Shown: piece after piece, positions 41,973 through 50,130 of the stretch
Layout: each line of letters begins with the position of its first letter
Position numbering within the stretch: position 1 is the stretch's first letter
Assembly (NCBI GenBank): GCA_021838785.1
Contig: JAKCCV010000024.1
Span: 1-50,130 of the forward strand
From: Acidobacteriota bacterium
GTDB lineage: Bacteria; Acidobacteriota; Terriglobia; UBA7540
DNA length: 50,130 nucleotides
Direction of reading: 5' to 3'
Translations under genes and position numbers: made by a program
Notes under the pieces: model-generated
What the model was told of the DNA's origin: nothing
The model's database searches: none
Seen by the model: only the letters and a program-made list of their open reading frames with translations

Positions 41973-44024
41973 TCAGGCGCGCAGACGCACACCCAAGGAT
42001 TCAAGAGCGCTATAGATTTTTCCTGCCGCCTCGTCCACCTCGTCACCCGTGAGCGTCCTCGTCAAGCTTTGGAAAGTCACGTGGAGGAACAGGCTGGCAT
42101 GCCCTTCGGGGACAAGGCCCGCAGGCAACTCCGCAGCAGCCTTTCGTTCGAGCGGCTCCACGCTGTAGATTTCCTCAATCCCCAGCCGAGCGATCGCCTC
42201 AGCGATTCGCCGGTAAGGCAGTCCCATGGGTACTACCAGGGATAAGTCGCGTTCCACGGTTGGAAACCTTGAGAAGGGCCGGAGCATCGGCTGCTTAAGA
42301 GGAAACGCAAGGAGCTGGTCAAGGTCAATTTCTGCCAGCCACGCCTCCGCGCGGATCTTAAACCGGCGCTGGATATCAGGCTTCAGCCGTCCGAGGGCTG
42401 CAAGCACAGTCGTGCCACTCACAAAACGCCCAGCCAAACCCTCCTCGTAAGCCAAACACCTCTCTTCTTCGAAACGCAGCTCGGGCAGTTCAAAGAGCTC
42501 GAGGACACTTTCAACATCGCCTTTCAGGTCAAAAAACTTCGCTTCGCGCGCTGGTTCATGCACGCTGGGCGGTCGGCGATTTCCGGTTAAGCCGAGCGCC
42601 AACACGCGATGTTCGGCCGGGTGCGCGTTGGCGCGCGCCTCATAAGTTTTGCCCAGCTCGAAAAACGAGAGGTCTTTCTGCCCGCGGTCGGTATTGAAGG
42701 CCAGCACGCTCGCCATGCTCACGAGGCTCGTGGAACGCAGCACGGAGGCATCCTGACTCAGCGGATTGGCAAGTGCCACCGGCGGCCGGTTTGTGAAAAG
42801 CGCATTGTCCTTGGGATCCACCATGCTCGAAGGAATGATCTCACGATAACCCAGCCCCGTGAGCAAACGGCTGAGGGCAAGTATCTTTTCCCGCTCGACG
42901 TCCCGCTCTAGCCGAGGAGACACGGAGCGCACCCGCGCGGGCAGCCGGTCATAACCAAACTGCCGCGCCACCTCTTCGATCAAATCCACTTCGCGCCGAA
43001 CGTCCAGCCGAAACGACGGAGGCTGGGCGCACCAACCGGCCGCCGCAGCTTCCACGGCAAAGCCGAGCGCGACGAGAATCCGCTCGACTTCCGACGGCGC
43101 GATCTCTGTCCCCAGAACTCGTGCGATTTCCGACTGACGAAGAACAATCGCCTCGCGGTTTTGGGGCGCGGGATAAACGTCCAGCCGACCTCGAAGAACT
43201 TTCCCGCCGCTTAGCTCGGCGACCATGGCGGCGGCGCGGTCGAGCGCCACGGGTGCCATGCCGATATCCGCCCCACGCTCAAAGCGATGCGAGGCCTCCG
43301 TGTGCAACCCTTGCGATTTGGCGGTTCGGCGAACCGAAACTGGATCAAACCAGGCACTCTCCAGCAGCACGACGCGGGTCTGAGGAGAAATTTCCGAATT
43401 CTGGCCTCCCATAACTCCCGCTAGCGCGACGGGCCGGGCTGCGTCGGCAATCACCAGATCGTTCGCGGTCAATCGCCGCTCAATTCCGTCCAGGGTTTGG
43501 AGCAGTTCGCCGGCCCGAGCGCGCCGCACAATGATTCGCCGGTCCTGAATTCGGTCAAAATCAAACGCATGGAGCGGGTGCCCCAATTCCATTAGGACGT
43601 AGTTCGTAATGTCCGCGATATTGTTAATGGGACGCTGACCGATGGCTTCAAGCCTACGCGCCAGCCACTCGGGCGAAGGCCCGACACGGACGCCTTCCAC
43701 GATTCGGCCGCAATAACGCGCGCAAAGGGAAGAGTCGCTGATTTCTATCGAAACCCTTTCTGAAGCTGCCTCCGCGGATTCTTGAACCTCAAATTTCAGG
43801 GGACGGATTGTCGTTCGATACGCCGCGGCAATCTCTCGCGCCACGCCGTAATGGCTGAGGCAGTCCGGACGATTGGTCGTAACTTCAACATCGAGGAGCC
43901 AGTCGCTGCCCGAGGACGTGACCGCCTCGACGCTCAGGCCGATGGACGTCAGGTCGGCCTGGAGCTTTCTCGGCTCAAAGGGAATCTCCACGAATTCGCG
44001 CAGCCAGCTCAGTAAAATACGCAT
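41973..44024 (-). CDS. pheT: Phenylalanyl-tRNA synthetase beta subunit, short form without OB insert
   Basis: 683 residues. It starts MRILLSWLREFVEIPFE... and goes from SIGLSVEAVTSSGSDWLLDVEVTTNRPDCLSHYGVAREIAA without the ~105-residue EMAP/OB tRNA-binding domain inserted at this point in E. coli PheT (795 residues). The rest is complete: B3/4 editing region (CARYCGRIVEG, NIADITNYVLMELGHPLHAFD), B5 (EVDLIEEVARQFGYDRLP), the synthetase-like core and the C-terminal ferredoxin-fold anticodon-binding domain (RFPTVERDLSLVVP). It pairs with PheS as an (alpha-beta)2 enzyme. It follows pheS on the same strand after 78 nt. Confidence 0.95.
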   Translation of the reverse strand: MRILLSWLREFVEIPFEPRKLQADLTSIGLSVEAVTSSGSDWLLDVEVTTNRPDCLSHYGVAREIAAAYRTTIRPLKFEVQESAEAASERVSIEISDSSLCARYCGRIVEGVRVGPSPEWLARRLEAIGQRPINNIADITNYVLMELGHPLHAFDFDRIQDRRIIVRRARAGELLQTLDGIERRLTANDLVIADAARPVALAGVMGGQNSEISPQTRVVLLESAWFDPVSVRRTAKSQGLHTEASHRFERGADIGMAPVALDRAAAMVAELSGGKVLRGRLDVYPAPQNREAIVLRQSEIARVLGTEIAPSEVERILVALGFAVEAAAAGWCAQPPSFRLDVRREVDLIEEVARQFGYDRLPARVRSVSPRLERDVEREKILALSRLLTGLGYREIIPSSMVDPKDNALFTNRPPVALANPLSQDASVLRSTSLVSMASVLAFNTDRGQKDLSFFELGKTYEARANAHPAEHRVLALGLTGNRRPPSVHEPAREAKFFDLKGDVESVLELFELPELRFEEERCLAYEEGLAGRFVSGTTVLAALGRLKPDIQRRFKIRAEAWLAEIDLDQLLAFPLKQPMLRPFSRFPTVERDLSLVVPMGLPYRRIAEAIARLGIEEIYSVEPLERKAAAELPAGLVPEGHASLFLHVTFQSLTRTLTGDEVDEAAGKIYSALESLGVRLRA

Positions 44025-44102
44025 AAGTCAGCGAATATCGGCCCGTCCCTTCGGCCACCATTCGTCGGTTTGACCTTGGGGCGCCTGACTTTTGGCCGCA
44101 AG

Positions 44103-45269
44103 TCAGAATTGCTTCAAAAACCGCACGTCGTTCTGGAAGAAAAGCTGAATATCGTCAATGCCGTACTTCATCATGGCATACCGCTCCACACCCATGCCAA
44201 AAGCCCAGCCCGTAAATTCCTCGGGCTCGATTCCACCTTGCCGCAGCACCTCGGGATGCACCATGCCACAGCCCATCACTTCCAGCCAACCGCTTTCCTT
44301 GCAAACGCGGCAGCCTCGACCGTCGCAAAGAGTGCAGCTAATGGCAACCTCGCCGCTCGGCTCGGTGAATGGGAAAAAGCTGGGATGAAAACTGGTGCGC
44401 ACCTTCTCGCCGAAAAATCTTTTGGCAAAATAATCCAGCGTGCCTTTCAGGTCCGCAAAGGTGATATCCCGGTCCACGGCCAAGCCCTCAACCTGATGGA
44501 ACATCGTGGCATGCGAAGAATCGGGTTTATCATGCCGGTAAACCTTCCCCGGCGCGATGACGTAGAGAGGAGCCCCGTATTTCCGCATGGCGCGAATTTG
44601 CACGGGTGACGTGTGCGTCCGCAACACCGTTTTTTCATCCACGTACAATGTGTCCCAATCGTCCCGTGACGGATGCGTCTCGGGAATATTGAGTGCATCG
44701 AAGTTGTACTCGACGGTTTCAATTTCCGGACCGGTTTCGATGCGAAATCCAAGCGCGATGAAAATCTCCTCGATTTCCCGCAGGACCCGCGTTACCGGAT
44801 GCATCGAACCCAACGGGCGGCGGATGCTGGGAAGTGTGAGGTCGGGCGACACCCCAGAAAGCACGGTCGTCCCGGCAACGATTGGGCTTCGCGCTTCCAA
44901 GACCGCCCCGGCTGAGGCGGCGACACGACACTTCATTTCGCGGGCAAGAACCCCCACCTCCAGTTGCTCGGATGCTTTGCGTAAAGCGTTGAAGTGCTGA
45001 CCGACCACCGGTTTTAGTTCGCGCGGCGCCTTCTTGAGCCAGCGCTCGTCCACAAGAGAGAGCAGCCCATTTTTCCTTGCCAACCATCGGTCCCGAAGCT
45101 CTTTACAGGCGCGGTCCCGCTCCGCCTTGTCGGCGGCAACTCGGTTGACAAGTTCCCGCCGCTCGCGCTCCATCGTCTCGCACACCTCGGCGAAAAGCGC
45201 CACGACGCCCGCGCTCTCAGTCACCCCTAATTCTGCAAGGGTTTGGCGAACTTTCTGATCAACCGTCAT
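44103..45269 (-). CDS. pheS: Phenylalanyl-tRNA synthetase alpha subunit
   Basis: About 388 residues. N-terminal coiled-coil region, then the class II core: HPVTRVLREIEEIFIALGFRIETGPEIETVEYNFDALNIPETHPSRD (motif 1), VLRTHTSPVQIRAM, GKVYRHDKPDSSHATMFHQVEGLAVD (motif 2), and GWAFGMGVERYAMMKYGIDDI (motif 3). A Cys cluster CTLCDGRGCRVCKESGWLEVMGCG is a zinc-knuckle-like insert found in many bacterial PheS. The N-terminal arm is longer than in E. coli (327 residues). Start ATG 45269 or, 9 codons earlier, TTG 45296; neither has a strong Shine-Dalgarno. Confidence 0.96.
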   Translation of the reverse strand: MTVDQKVRQTLAELGVTESAGVVALFAEVCETMERERRELVNRVAADKAERDRACKELRDRWLARKNGLLSLVDERWLKKAPRELKPVVGQHFNALRKASEQLEVGVLAREMKCRVAASAGAVLEARSPIVAGTTVLSGVSPDLTLPSIRRPLGSMHPVTRVLREIEEIFIALGFRIETGPEIETVEYNFDALNIPETHPSRDDWDTLYVDEKTVLRTHTSPVQIRAMRKYGAPLYVIAPGKVYRHDKPDSSHATMFHQVEGLAVDRDITFADLKGTLDYFAKRFFGEKVRTSFHPSFFPFTEPSGEVAISCTLCDGRGCRVCKESGWLEVMGCGMVHPEVLRQGGIEPEEFTGWAFGMGVERYAMMKYGIDDIQLFFQNDVRFLKQF

Positions 45270-45338
45270 GAGGTGTTCAGACCGGAGGCGCGGCAAACGA
45301 GCCCAGGCCTTTCCATATCTTGCGGAGGATCCCGCCCG

Positions 45339-45704
45339 TCAACTTGCGGGCTGGAGCGTGCCCTTCACCTTGGCAGCCAATTGCGCAAACGCCGCTGCGT
45401 CCCGGACGGCCATTTCAGCCAATACCTTTCGGTCGAGCTGAACATCGAGTTTTTTCAGCCCGTGCATAAACTGGCTGTAGGTCATGCCATTCAACCGCGC
45501 CGCGGCGCCGATGCGGACAATCCAGATGCGGCGGAAGTCGCGCTTGCGGCGTCGGCGGTCACGGTAGGCGAACCGGCCAGCGCGGTCGGAGGCCTCCTTC
45601 ATGAAGCGATAAAGCTTGCTTTTGTTAAGGAAGTAGCCTTTGGTAAGTTTGGCGAGTTTCTTGCGCCCGGCACGGCGAACCGTGCCGCGTTTGACCCGTG
45701 GCAT
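45339..45704 (-). CDS. rplT: 50S ribosomal protein L20
   Basis: 121 residues, [25 protein letters not shown]... through [50 protein letters not shown], standard L20. AAAGGAG lies 7 nt before the ATG. L20 is a primary assembly protein of the large subunit and represses its own operon in E. coli and Bacillus by binding leader RNA. A 188-nt structured gap separates it from rpmI, unusually long for this pair. Confidence 0.98.
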   Translation of the reverse strand: MPRVKRGTVRRAGRKKLAKLTKGYFLNKSKLYRFMKEASDRAGRFAYRDRRRRKRDFRRIWIVRIGAAARLNGMTYSQFMHGLKKLDVQLDRKVLAEMAVRDAAAFAQLAAKVKGTLQPAS

Positions 45705-45834
45705 GGGTTTGCTCCTTTCGGCAGAGATTTCGGGGCGGCAGAGACCCGTGCCTGTTTAGGCAGGGCGAAGGCACCCAGCCGCTGGCCTTCCCGCACCCGG
45801 AAGAGGGGTGTCAAGCTTTAGGTTCGGCGTCGAA

Positions 45835-45866
45835 AAAGAAGCCCGCCGTCCTGAGCCAGCTTCTTT
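45835..45866 (-). terminator. Terminator-like hairpin between rpmI and rplT
   Basis: On the minus strand AAAGAAGC, a 16-nt loop, GCTTCTTT, then further T residues, giving a run of five T overlapping the 3' stem. It could end or attenuate transcription between rpmI and rplT. Downstream in the same gap CTTCC/GGAAG and CCAG/CTGG can also pair, so the rplT leader is structured. Confidence 0.5.
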
Positions 45867-45892
45867 CCGGCCGCTCACCTTGGGCTCGTCAC

Positions 45893-46093
45893 CTATCTTC
45901 CATACGGCAGCATGGCGCGCACGTGGCGCACGTCAGCCTTCGACACTTGAGCCACCTGCGTCAGCCGCCTCTTGCGCTTGCGCGCTTTGGACGTCAAGAT
46001 ATGCCGTGCCCCGGAGTGTCGCCGAAGCACCTTGCCCGTGGCGCTCAGCTTAAACCGCTTGGCAGCGCCTTTATGCGTTTTCAACTTGTTCAA
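45893..46093 (-). CDS. rpmI: 50S ribosomal protein L35
   Basis: 66 residues, [42 protein letters not shown], typical L35. Start is a TTG, one base after the infC stop, with GGAGG of the infC tail serving as Shine-Dalgarno, so translation is coupled to infC. Confidence 0.97.
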   Translation of the reverse strand: MNKLKTHKGAAKRFKLSATGKVLRRHSGARHILTSKARKRKRRLTQVAQVSKADVRHVRAMLPYGR

Positions 46094-46094
46094 G

Positions 46095-46706
46095 CTAGCC
46101 TCCCGCTCCTCCCGGCGCTTCGCTGACCGCGCTGGGCGCGGCCGGCGCGCTTGAAGAGGCAGGCCGAGGAACCGTCTTTGCGGCTTTAGCGGCCGCCTTC
46201 TTCGGTGAAAAGATGGCCGAAAGGTTCGGCCCCTCTTGCCTCGGTCGGATCTCCAGTTGGCCGCTCTCCGTCAGGTCCTGAGTCAGTTTTTCCATCATTT
46301 TGTAACCCAGATCCCGGTGCGCCATTTCCCGCCCGCGAAACATGATCGTCACCTTCACCTTGGAGCCTTCCCCCAAGAACTCCACAATCCGATTCCGTTT
46401 GACCTCGTAGTCGTGCTGCGAGATTCGCACCCGCATCTTCACTTCTTTAAGCCCGGCGGATTTTTGATGCTTTCTGGCCTCGTGCTGGCGCTTGTTAAGC
46501 TGGTATAGGTATTTACCGTAATTGATGATGCGGCATACCGGAGGGTTCGCGGTGGGCGCCACTTCCACTAAGTCGAGGCCTTGCCCCCGGGCAATCTTCA
46601 GCGCCTCGATCGGCGGCATAATACCCAGTTGTTTTCCCTCTTCATCAATGACCCGGATTTCTCTTGCCCGGATCCTCTCATTGATACGGACAAATTGCTG
46701 GCCGAT
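46095..46706 (-). CDS. infC: Translation initiation factor IF-3, ATC start codon
   Basis: 203 residues when read from an ATC at 46706. The family N-terminus [22 protein letters not shown] lies upstream of the first ATG (46619), so that ATG cannot be the true start. The ATC is 6 nt behind a strong AAGGAG, an in-frame TGA sits two codons before it, and no ATG/GTG/TTG intervenes. IF-3 genes classically use AUU or similar codons; because IF-3 rejects such starts, this gives autoregulation. The C-domain is complete ([43 protein letters not shown]), followed by a ~40-residue Ala/Pro/Lys tail. Forms the usual infC-rpmI-rplT string downstream of thrS. Confidence 0.95.
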   Translation of the reverse strand: MGQQFVRINERIRAREIRVIDEEGKQLGIMPPIEALKIARGQGLDLVEVAPTANPPVCRIINYGKYLYQLNKRQHEARKHQKSAGLKEVKMRVRISQHDYEVKRNRIVEFLGEGSKVKVTIMFRGREMAHRDLGYKMMEKLTQDLTESGQLEIRPRQEGPNLSAIFSPKKAAAKAAKTVPRPASSSAPAAPSAVSEAPGGAGG

Positions 46707-46712
46707 AAATCA

Positions 46713-46736
46713 CTCCTTCCGGCCGCTTCGGGCCGG
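46713..46736 (-). promoter_or_regulatory. GC hairpin abutting the infC Shine-Dalgarno
   Basis: On the minus strand CCGGCC, loop CGAAGC, GGCCGG, and immediately after it AAGGAG of infC (46718-46713). A six-pair all-GC hairpin ending exactly at the ribosome binding site could affect IF-3 initiation or mark a processing site in the 96-nt thrS-infC gap. Confidence 0.5.
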
Positions 46737-46802
46737 CTTGCGGTCAGTCCCTCAGCGTTCTCATCTGCACAGGGATACCCTTCTGTAACAACCCAAACCA
46801 GC

Positions 46803-48740
46803 TTACCATTTTGTGGCCCGGCTGTCGATAAGCTCCCGCATCCAGGCCCCGAAATCACTGACAGCCTTTGCGCCCGCGTCCCCGCTGTCCCGCCGCCGCA
46901 CGGATACCGTGTTCGACTGCGCTTCGCGGTCGCCGACCACCAGCATAAAAGGGATTTTTTGCAACTGAGCGTCGCGAATGCGGGCATTCAGTTTCTCGTT
47001 GCGGTCGTCCACGTCCACGCGCAGCTTGGCGGCTCGCAGTTCCCCCGCGATTCGCCGCGCATACTCGAGATGTTTTTCGCTCACGGGCAGCATCCTCGCC
47101 TGCACCGGAGCGAGCCACACCGGGAACGCTCCCGCGTAATGCTCAATCAAGACACCGAAAAACCGCTCAATGGAGCCCAATAAGGCGCGATGAACCATCA
47201 CTGGCGTGTGGCCTCGGCCGTCCGAGCCGACGTACTCGAGGCCAAATCGGCGCGGCAAGTTGAAATCAAACTGCACCGTGGTCAACTGCCAAGGCCGACC
47301 AATCGCATCCACCAATTTCAAATCAATCTTGGGGCCATAAAACACGGCTTCGCCCGGCATGGTCTTGAATGGAATCTTCATGCGCTCGAGCGTCTTCTTA
47401 AGCGCACCTTCCGCCAATTCCCATTCTTCTACGGTCCCTGCGTACTGCTCTGAGTTTTTTGGATCGCGGGCGGAGAGTTCAACTTCATATTGGTCAAAGC
47501 CGAAGGTCTTCAGCACCTGAAAAGCAAACTCGATGCACTCCTCGACTTCGTGTTCCACCTGTTCCGGCATCGAGAAGATGTGGGCGTCATCCTGGGTGAA
47601 GCCGCGCACCCGCAACAGCCCGTGCATGACGCCCGAGCGCTCGTAGCGGTACACGGTGCCCAGTTCCGCCAGCCGGAGCGGCAGTTCCCGATAGCTGCGG
47701 GGCCGAGATTTGTAAATCAGAATATGGCCCGGGCAGTTCATGGGCTTGAGCTGATAATGGTCGTTTTCCACTTCCATCGGGCCAAACATGTTCTCACGAT
47801 AAAAGTTGGTGTGGCCGCTGATTTCCCAAAGGTGCAACCGCATGGCATGCGGCGTATAAACCAAATCGTAGCCGCGTGCGACGAGCTCCGCTCGGAGCCA
47901 ATCCTCAATCTCTTTGCGCACGATGCCGCCCTTGGGATGCCAAAAGATGAGTCCCGCCCCGGCCTCGTCCTGAATGCTGAATAAATCCAGTTCCTTGCCC
48001 AGCCGCCGATGGTCGCGCTTCTTCGCCTCTTCGAGCTTGGCCAAGAATGCGTCGAGGTCCTTTTTACTGAAGAACGCCGTTCCATAGATGCGTTGCAGTG
48101 GATAGGACCGCTCATCGCCTTTCCAGTGCGCTCCCGCCACGCTCAGCAACTTGAAGGCTTTCACCCGCCCGGTGGACGGGATATGCGGCCCGCGGCAGAA
48201 ATCCAAAAATTTTCCCGTGCGGTAAGCCGAAAACACCGGCTCGGCCTTCTCTTGAATGAGCTGACACTTCAAAAACTCGCCTTTCTGCTCAAAGATCTTG
48301 AGACCTTCTTCTTTCGGGAAATAAACACGCTCGTACGGCAGGTCGGCCGCAACCAGATCCTGCATCTTGGCTTCCAGCTTTGCCAAATCATCTTCCGTGA
48401 AGGGTTTTTCTCGGTAAAAATCGTAAAAAAAGCCGGTCTCGGTGGGCGGTCCGACGCCGGGATGGGCGTCGGGAAAAAGCTCCAATACCGCGGCGGCTAA
48501 GAGGTGGGCGCTCGAGTGACGGTAAATCTCGAGTCCTTCCGGTGATGATGGAGTGATAATCTGAACCGAAGCATCGGTCTCAATCGGCTCAGTCAAATCC
48601 ACCAGCCGTCCGTCCACGCGAGCCGCGAGCCCTTCCGCCGCCAGCCGCGGGCTGAGGGCACGAGCCACCTCCAGCGCCGTGACGCCTTGAGGAAATTCTC
48701 GCACCGTGCCGTCCGGAAGAGTGAGGCGAACGTTGGGCAT
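46803..48740 (-). CDS. thrS: Threonyl-tRNA synthetase
   Basis: 645 residues, complete. N-terminal TGS domain (VRLTLPDGTVREFPQGVTALEVA), editing domain with HSSAHLLAAAV and CRGPHIPSTG, catalytic core with zinc ligands Cys in MNCPGH, His in VMHGLLRVRGF and His in VMVHRALLGSIERF, and the C-terminal anticodon-binding domain (PVWLAPVQARMLPVSEKH... DDRNEKLNARIRDAQLQKIPFMLVVGD). It heads the minus-strand translation block. No T-box is evident in the upstream region. Confidence 0.98.
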   Translation of the reverse strand: MPNVRLTLPDGTVREFPQGVTALEVARALSPRLAAEGLAARVDGRLVDLTEPIETDASVQIITPSSPEGLEIYRHSSAHLLAAAVLELFPDAHPGVGPPTETGFFYDFYREKPFTEDDLAKLEAKMQDLVAADLPYERVYFPKEEGLKIFEQKGEFLKCQLIQEKAEPVFSAYRTGKFLDFCRGPHIPSTGRVKAFKLLSVAGAHWKGDERSYPLQRIYGTAFFSKKDLDAFLAKLEEAKKRDHRRLGKELDLFSIQDEAGAGLIFWHPKGGIVRKEIEDWLRAELVARGYDLVYTPHAMRLHLWEISGHTNFYRENMFGPMEVENDHYQLKPMNCPGHILIYKSRPRSYRELPLRLAELGTVYRYERSGVMHGLLRVRGFTQDDAHIFSMPEQVEHEVEECIEFAFQVLKTFGFDQYEVELSARDPKNSEQYAGTVEEWELAEGALKKTLERMKIPFKTMPGEAVFYGPKIDLKLVDAIGRPWQLTTVQFDFNLPRRFGLEYVGSDGRGHTPVMVHRALLGSIERFFGVLIEHYAGAFPVWLAPVQARMLPVSEKHLEYARRIAGELRAAKLRVDVDDRNEKLNARIRDAQLQKIPFMLVVGDREAQSNTVSVRRRDSGDAGAKAVSDFGAWMRELIDSRATKW

Positions 48741-48952
48741 CTAGGTCTGAATTCCACCTCGGGAGCCGAAAACCCCAACATAGCAAACCTCCCCCTCGCG
48801 GGTCAAACCCACGTAGGAGGGGTGGTATTGGAAGGGTGCATCGTATCCCCCTGAGGGGAGAGACGATGATCGAGGAAGAAGGGAGGACGCAAGCCCGGAT
48901 CGAGAGGCAGTTATGGAAATAGAGCGGATAGAGGGAAACTGGGGCCCTGAAG

Positions 48953-49192
48953 TTAGCACGGCTGGAGAAATCCCTGGTCGAAGAACTCGTTTTCGATAAG
49001 GCGGTGGACGGTTTCGACGTGGCTGCGGCAAGTGGGAGCGCGGGGTCGGCACTTCCGCCCCAGCTCCGCCTGTCGTTGTACCCCTTTGCGAAAGGTGGGC
49101 ACGGGGGGATGGAACTCCTGCGCCACGGCGTTGATGCTTTGCTGGCGGGCATAAGCGATCCGACGAAGGCGAGGGTTGAAAGCGTTTTTCAT
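48953..49192 (-). pseudogene. Probable transposase/integrase remnant
   Basis: Within a 700-nt region upstream of thrS without intact genes, this minus-strand frame reads like the C-terminal part of an integrase-core transposase: LRRIAYARQQSINAVAQEF, then CRSHVETVHRLIENEFFD, where the VETVHRLIE segment would contain the final catalytic Glu. Nothing upstream or downstream continues it. It is next to the ISNCY-like element, suggesting a hot spot for insertions. The bases between 48741 and 48952 hold no recognisable gene; they probably contain the thrS promoter. Confidence 0.4.
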
Positions 49193-49385
49193 ATCCCGGA
49201 TCAGCTCGTAATAACGGACGGCCAGAGGCCGGAGATGTTAATCGAGCCGCCGCTACCCCGGCCCCGCCCACCCGGGCAGCGACCTCTCTTGTCCTCTTCT
49301 CACTCACAGCCTTCAACTCCACCGGGGGCAATACGATGGATCTATCCAATCCCAGAGGTGGGGGCGACTGTTGTACCTCGATGAT

Positions 49386-49419
49386 AATGTCCCCTTTTGT
49401 GCTCGTTAAAAATGTCCCC
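49386..49419. repeat. Direct repeat AATGTCCCC x2 at the insertion sequence end
   Basis: Two identical 9-mers 25 nt apart, start to start, in front of the transposase gene. They may be transposase-binding subterminal repeats or mark nested ends. Confidence 0.5.
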
Positions 49420-49446
49420 TAATGGAACCTCTGAGAGGAGGTTCAA

Positions 49447-50130
49447 GTGGGGAGAACGGGGATGAGTGAAGGGGAATTGAGGCGCGTGGAAGTGCTGGCT
49501 CGGGTCAAGGGCCATGAGTTTCGGTTAGTAGACGCCGGGAAGCTGATGGGGGTTGGCTACCGGCAGGCGAAGCGGCGATGGAGGCGGTATCGGGAAGAAG
49601 GAGCGAAAGGGCTTCAGCATCGCAGCGCGGGGCGGCGGTCGCATCGTGCGTACGCGGAGGAGTTCCGCGGCCAGGTGCTGCGGCGAGTGCGCGAGAAGTA
49701 CAGTGGGGCGGTGGGGGAGTGGCTGGGGCCGACGTTGGCCGCCGAGCAGTTGGCGAAGGAGGAGGGGCTGGCGGTGGAGGCCGAGACGCTGCGGCGGTGG
49801 ATGCTGGAAGTGGGTTTATGGAGTCGGGGGCGGCGGCGGAAGTGCCATTGGCGACGGCGGGAACGGAAGGGGAACGGGTGCAGATGGACGGGAGTTTTCA
49901 CCGTTGGTACGAGGAGCGAGGGCCGGAAGGGTGCTTGATGGACTTGGTCGACGATGCCACGAACACGACGCTGGCGCGGCTGGGCGAGGAGGAGACGATC
50001 TGGGCGGCGGCGGGGGCGTTGCGGGCGTGGATCGAGCGCTACGGGGTGCCGCAGGCGCTCTACGTGGACTGGAAGAATCTCTATAAGCGCACGGCGAACG
50101 CGCAGGAGCGGCTGCGAGGCGAAGAGCCGG
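49447..50130 (+). pseudogene. ISNCY-type transposase, frameshifted and truncated by window end
   Basis: The N-terminal HTH part (GKLMGVGYRQAKRRWRRYREEGAKGLQHRSAGRRSH, then PTLAAEQLAKEEGLAVEAETLRRWMLEVGLW) runs in one frame to about 49868. From 49872 the family sequence continues in another frame: ERVQMDGSFHRWYEERGP (first catalytic Asp), LMDLVDDATNTTLARL, and YVDWKN, open to the last base. The switch is at GGGG (49869-49872): one extra G would restore a single frame. So this is a -1 base frameshift in a G run, either a real inactivating mutation, a sequencing slip, or, less likely, programmed frameshifting. Confidence 0.85.

Larger units (their letters stand above)
49386..50130 (+). mobile_element. 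ISNCY-like insertion sequence, left part, cut by the window edge
   Basis: The element begins near two direct copies of AATGTCCCC (49386-49394 and 49411-49419), a terminal sequence style seen at ends of related elements, followed 28 nt later by the transposase gene. The right end is beyond the window, so terminal inverted repeats and target duplication cannot be checked. Confidence 0.7.

Noticed and set aside
40986-42245. 419-codon plus-strand frame across ymdB, zapA and pheT
   Set aside because: Runs antisense through four conserved genes and shows no family pattern.
1-50130. CRISPR arrays, prophage or defence systems
   Set aside because: No regularly spaced repeats, cas genes, phage structural genes or restriction genes were recognised anywhere in the window.

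Overview
The window reads as a chromosomal segment of an Acidobacteriota bacterium. This is an inference from gene content: a block running thrS-infC-rpmI-rplT-pheS-pheT-coiled coil-zapA-ymdB, a giant TPR/FG-GAP/UnbV exported protein, a C-terminal Ig-like tail after a Cys-Gly-rich hydrophobic segment, and many secreted glycosidases in fairly GC-rich DNA. No 16S or other decisive marker is present, so the phylum call is moderately confident. One tRNA-Arg(TCG) is present. I found no rRNA, CRISPR array or prophage.

Layout. 1-4.7 kb: the tail of an exported protein, tRNA-Arg, an XRE regulator, a fused MoaD-MoaE molybdopterin synthase, an inositol monophosphatase-type enzyme, a YaeI-like metallophosphoesterase and an RsbU-type PP2C phosphatase. 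4.8-21 kb: a carbohydrate region mostly on the minus strand, with a secreted BNR/Asp-box protein, a GMC dehydrogenase plus its Tat-exported small subunit, a zinc glucose 1-dehydrogenase-like enzyme (plus strand), a GH36-like protein, a methyltransferase, a GH116 glucosidase and an unrecognised secreted barrel-like protein. An EVE-like ORF, a PspC protein, a HAMP receptor without output domain and a bacterioferritin interrupt it. 21-24.4 kb: a Fur-family regulator with a clear promoter and a perfect 21-bp palindromic operator, followed by a compact outer-membrane protein / monoheme cytochrome c / NRAMP-like transporter unit, the most intriguing cluster here. 24.5-29.3 kb: ArsR regulator plus a TolC/EmrA/EmrB tripartite efflux operon. 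29.5-35.4 kb: radical SAM/SPASM protein, thyX, rpmE, RNase HI, a C4 zinc-ribbon coiled-coil protein and ilvD, all on the minus strand. 35.6-40.2 kb: the 1204-residue TPR/FG-GAP/UnbV protein and a glycine-zipper exported protein. 40.4-48.7 kb: the minus-strand translation block. 48.9-50.1 kb: remains of one transposase and the left part of an ISNCY-like element whose transposase frame is broken at a G run.

Main points for follow-up: infC evidently starts at a rare ATC codon 29 codons upstream of the first ATG, directly behind a strong Shine-Dalgarno sequence and a GC hairpin; MoaD and MoaE are fused through the Gly-Gly that has to become a free thiocarboxylate; PheT lacks the inserted tRNA-binding OB domain; the NRAMP-like transporter has altered metal-site motifs and is translationally coupled to a cytochrome c; and the core of the Fur-family operator recurs upstream of rpmE.
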